A DNA stretch of 64,000 bases from an uncultured Roseburia sp. (lineage in GTDB: Bacteria; Bacillota; Clostridia; Lachnospirales; Lachnospiraceae): assembly GCA_947174805.1 (NCBI GenBank), contig CAMWKH010000002.1:62001-126000 (forward strand), given 5' to 3'. Both the position numbers and the translations under genes were made by a program. Position 1 is the first letter of the stretch. Every line of letters begins with the position of its first letter. Below are positions 61,698-64,000 of the stretch, piece after piece. Below the pieces are notes generated by a model, which was not told where the DNA came from, did no database searches, and saw only the letters and a program-made list of their open reading frames with translations.

Positions 61698-63365
61698 TTA
61701 CACTTTTCCCGCAACCTCCCGGTAAAACGCTATATTGTTCTTCCCATGATTTTTCACATAATACATGGCGGAGTCTGCCGCATCCACAATCTCTTTGGAA
61801 TTGCCCCCGTCCTCCGGAAACATGGCGATGCCGATGCTGGAATGAAGAGAATATTCCTTCTCATTTAAAATAAAGGGATCTTTAAACGTAACCTTAATCA
61901 TTCTGGCATAATTTTTAGCCACCTCTTCATTTCTTGCCTCCACAATGGCGGTAAATTCGTCTCCCGCTAAGCGGTACACCCGAAACAGGCCGTTTTCCAT
62001 TTTACTGCAGCGTCTGGCCAGCTCCTTTAAAACCACGTCCCCGTTGTTGTGGCCCAAAGTGTCATTTACATTTTTAAAACCGTCCACATCAAAGAGTATC
62101 ATGCCAAAGGACCTGTGCCCGTCAATTTTTTCCTGGAGTTCCTGATAAAATACAGCCCGGTTCTTAAGCCCTGTGAGCATATCGTATTTGGCCTCAATTT
62201 CAAAATTCTCTTTCTCTTTCTGCAAATCATCGTTAATCCGGCTCTTTTTTTTGTTTTCCAGGACCAGGCGGATGACAACTATTGCCATCACCGTCCCAGC
62301 CGCCAGGGCGATTAAGAGGTACACCCAGTTCCGCTCCAGAAAGCTTGTCTGATGATTGATAATACGGCTGCCCTTGGGCAGTTCAGACGCTTTGATATCA
62401 AACCTGCGCATAACGTCCTCATCAAAACAGCACTCTCTGGGAGAACCCTGAATCACATCCGGCAGTTTCCCCCTTTGATTATCAAATTCTTCTTTTAACA
62501 TATTGGCTGCAAGATATCCCATCTGCCTGTGGGATACCCTCTCCCCTCCAAGCACGCCGTTTCCCATTCCAAGGGAGATCACCGTAAATACGGGAATCCC
62601 GGCGTGGGCGCTAATCCACTGGGCTGCCTCTCTGCTGGTGTATATATTTCCTTCCTTATCGCTGCTGCACAGAACATAAAACAGTATGGTGTCATCCTGA
62701 AGTTCCTCCAGTTTCTTTCCAAACTCTTCCTTGCTGTACTCTGATGCGTTAATCTCCCCAAATTCCAACTGAGGATATTTATTTTGAAAACGGTAAAATT
62801 CTTCCCTCTCGCCCTCCCCTGTCATGCTGTTATCCAAAACAGCCAGCACACGGTTGGCATGGGGGTAGAGTTTATAGGCCAATTCCAGGGTATTCCCATA
62901 GGAAAGTTCCTCCACCACGCCGGAAATCAAGGGGTCTAACCGTCTCGCCTCCGATGCCTGGGCTTTATTGTTTATCCCCTCAAAGGCGATGGGAATTCCG
63001 GAAAACAGCTCCTGCCTGTGCTCCAAAACAAACTGAAAAGCTGCGTCATCCCCCACGATAATACCGTCGTAAGGTTTTACCTCTGACAGATACAGGCGCA
63101 TACTCTGATAAAATAAATCCATGCCCTCACCGGAGGTAACATTTTTTGTGTCCATAAACTTATAATCCAAGGCCACGCCATCCCCCAGCCCCTCTTGGAT
63201 TCCCTCAATCTGAAGCGGAACCGTCTCCCAGCCGTAAGAGTAGGAACTGATAAACAGCACCCGCTTTTCCGTTTCCAAGGCTGATACCTGGCTGACGGCA
63301 CCAAAACAGATGCCCAGAACAAATAGTATACAAATCAGATATTTTGGATTCCCCGTTCTCTTCAT
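61698..63365 (-). CDS. Extracytoplasmic binding-protein-like sensor with GGDEF diguanylate cyclase
   Basis: 555 aa from MKRTGNPKYL (GAGGAAGAGG upstream). Signal peptide/first membrane segment, then an outside domain resembling ABC-type substrate-binding proteins (RVLFISSYSYGWETVPLQIEGI, DGIIVGDDAAFQFVLEHRQELF, IPVFTVISLGMGNGVLGG) to about residue 320. A second membrane helix (WVYLLIALAAGTVMAIVVI) and a short coiled coil lead to a GGDEF domain: FDVDGFKNVNDTLGHNNGDVVL and RLAGDEF. AGDEF is found in active cyclases. No RxxD inhibitory site is apparent. It probably makes c-di-GMP when a small ligand binds outside. Confidence 0.9.
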   Translation of the reverse strand: MKRTGNPKYLICILFVLGICFGAVSQVSALETEKRVLFISSYSYGWETVPLQIEGIQEGLGDGVALDYKFMDTKNVTSGEGMDLFYQSMRLYLSEVKPYDGIIVGDDAAFQFVLEHRQELFSGIPIAFEGINNKAQASEARRLDPLISGVVEELSYGNTLELAYKLYPHANRVLAVLDNSMTGEGEREEFYRFQNKYPQLEFGEINASEYSKEEFGKKLEELQDDTILFYVLCSSDKEGNIYTSREAAQWISAHAGIPVFTVISLGMGNGVLGGERVSHRQMGYLAANMLKEEFDNQRGKLPDVIQGSPRECCFDEDVMRRFDIKASELPKGSRIINHQTSFLERNWVYLLIALAAGTVMAIVVIRLVLENKKKSRINDDLQKEKENFEIEAKYDMLTGLKNRAVFYQELQEKIDGHRSFGMILFDVDGFKNVNDTLGHNNGDVVLKELARRCSKMENGLFRVYRLAGDEFTAIVEARNEEVAKNYARMIKVTFKDPFILNEKEYSLHSSIGIAMFPEDGGNSKEIVDAADSAMYYVKNHGKNNIAFYREVAGKV

Positions 63366-63511
63366 ACCTCTTCCTCTTTTCATATACGAAACACCGGTAC
63401 TTTTATCCTATAATACCACACTTTTTATTAATTTTACAGTATTATTCTACAATATTTGTATTTGTTGTCCCATCCATCCTCTAACATCCAAAGTATATAC
63501 GCCGCAGCTAA

Positions 63512-63557
63512 AAATCCGCCCCGTTTACCAAAGCCGGTCTGAAAACGGGGCGGATTT
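63512..63557 (-). terminator. Terminator of dhaK
   Basis: A perfect 15-bp stem AAATCCGCCCCGTTT / AAACGGGGCGGATTT with a 16-nt loop, followed on the minus strand by TTAGC (the T-run starts within the stem). It lies 46 bp past the dhaK stop. The gap 63366-63511 is AT-rich and otherwise empty apart from the presumed promoter of the GGDEF gene. Confidence 0.85.
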
Positions 63558-63603
63558 CATGACAGTAAAATATTAGCCAAACTGTCAACCTATTTCATTA
63601 AAT

Positions 63604-64000
63604 TTAAACCTGAACAAATGCAGGTGTATCAGCGGAGGCATTCAAATATTTCTTTAATTCCTCATCTAATTTCAACAGGGTAACGGAATAGCCTGCCATA
63701 TCGATAGAAGTCATATAATTCCCCACATAGGTTTTGGCAATTTTTATCTTATTGTCTCCCAATACCTTTGACACTGTAAGGTTGGCAAGATAGAGTTCCT
63801 GTAAGGGCGTTGCCCCCAGACCGTTTACTAAAACTGCCACTTCGTCTCCCTCTTTGTAAATGCCTTCCTCCAAAATTTTTCCCAGAAGATGTACTGTGGT
63901 ATCTTCCACAGAGCGGATTTTTTCCCTGTGGGTTCCCGGCTCCCCATGGATTCCCATTCCAATTTCCACCTCGTCCTCCGGCAGCTCAAAACTGGGTTTT
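63604..64000 (-). CDS. dhaK: Dihydroxyacetone kinase subunit DhaK (3' part only)
   Basis: About 132 codons, open to the window edge; the track's first Met is internal. MGIHGEPGTHREK contains the histidine that binds dihydroxyacetone covalently; VAVLVNGLGATPLQELYL and YMTSIDMAGYSVTLLKLDEEL are DhaK signatures. The complete protein is about 330 aa. It binds dihydroxyacetone for phosphorylation by DhaL, using ATP or a phosphotransferase DhaM. No other dha gene is visible; DhaL and DhaM could lie upstream, and the terminator shows DhaK ends its unit. Confidence 0.92.
   Translation of the reverse strand, partial: KPSFELPEDEVEIGMGIHGEPGTHREKIRSVEDTTVHLLGKILEEGIYKEGDEVAVLVNGLGATPLQELYLANLTVSKVLGDNKIKIAKTYVGNYMTSIDMAGYSVTLLKLDEELKKYLNASADTPAFVQV

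Overview
The window looks like chromosome of a gut Lachnospiraceae (Clostridia), perhaps near Blautia, Ruminococcus gnavus or Roseburia. The basis is protein character, not a database search: an AgaSK-type alpha-galactosidase/sucrose kinase fusion, a Roseburia-like mannan operon, a group B [FeFe]-hydrogenase, strong AGGAGG ribosome sites, consensus sigma-A promoters and a tmRNA tag ending LAYAA. I see no phage, IS element, CRISPR array, standalone tRNA or rRNA. Most genes are on the minus strand.

Layout. 1-145: 5' part of a hicA toxin gene behind a perfect consensus promoter. 458-8782: raffinose-family operon (ABC binding protein, two permeases, agaSK, GH13_18 sucrose phosphorylase) with a divergent AraC regulator and two direct-repeat operator candidates. 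8794-13498: cell-wall amidase, lysA, a small unknown protein, hydrogenase, GNAT and another small protein. 13540-20060: hemA - precorrin-2 dehydrogenase - hemC - cobA/hemD - hemB - hemL, the route to uroporphyrinogen III and precorrin-2 (siroheme or corrinoids), with no heme-branch genes here. 20114-23347: a membrane protein with three GGDEF modules and an EAL domain. 23488-27148: a heterodimeric ABC exporter behind a leader hairpin.

27271-43424: a beta-mannan locus. A nine-gene minus-strand operon carries the ABC importer, mannobiose 2-epimerase, two GH130 phosphorylases, two SGNH acetylesterases and manA. Next to it lie a divergent phosphohexomutase, an AraC regulator, a LacI regulator and a second GH36 alpha-galactosidase. 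Together they would take acetylated, galactosylated mannan oligosaccharides to hexose phosphates. TTAAGTTA motifs recur at three of its promoters. 43695-45324: a soluble chemoreceptor-like protein and an HD hydrolase, convergent on one shared terminator.

45497-51587: hexuronate catabolism (uxaC with a LacI regulator, divergent uxaA-uxaB-HIT), with a duplicated operator block. 51588-55244: RNA surveillance and secretion (ssrA, smpB, rnr, secG). 55320-59580: a hybrid histidine kinase with one disabled receiver, then enolase. 59726-61694: a KDPG aldolase fused to a VOC domain and a divergent IclR regulator sharing 17-bp palindromic operators; this continues the hexuronate route. 61698-63365: a binding-protein/GGDEF signalling protein. 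63604-64000: the 3' end of dhaK.

The overall theme is plant-polysaccharide and host/plant sugar use feeding glycolysis. No wholly new system is evident. The best leads are the regulatory architectures (IclR, LacI and AraC operators, exporter leader), several fusions or degenerate domains, and an orphan leader-like stretch near 51.7 kb.
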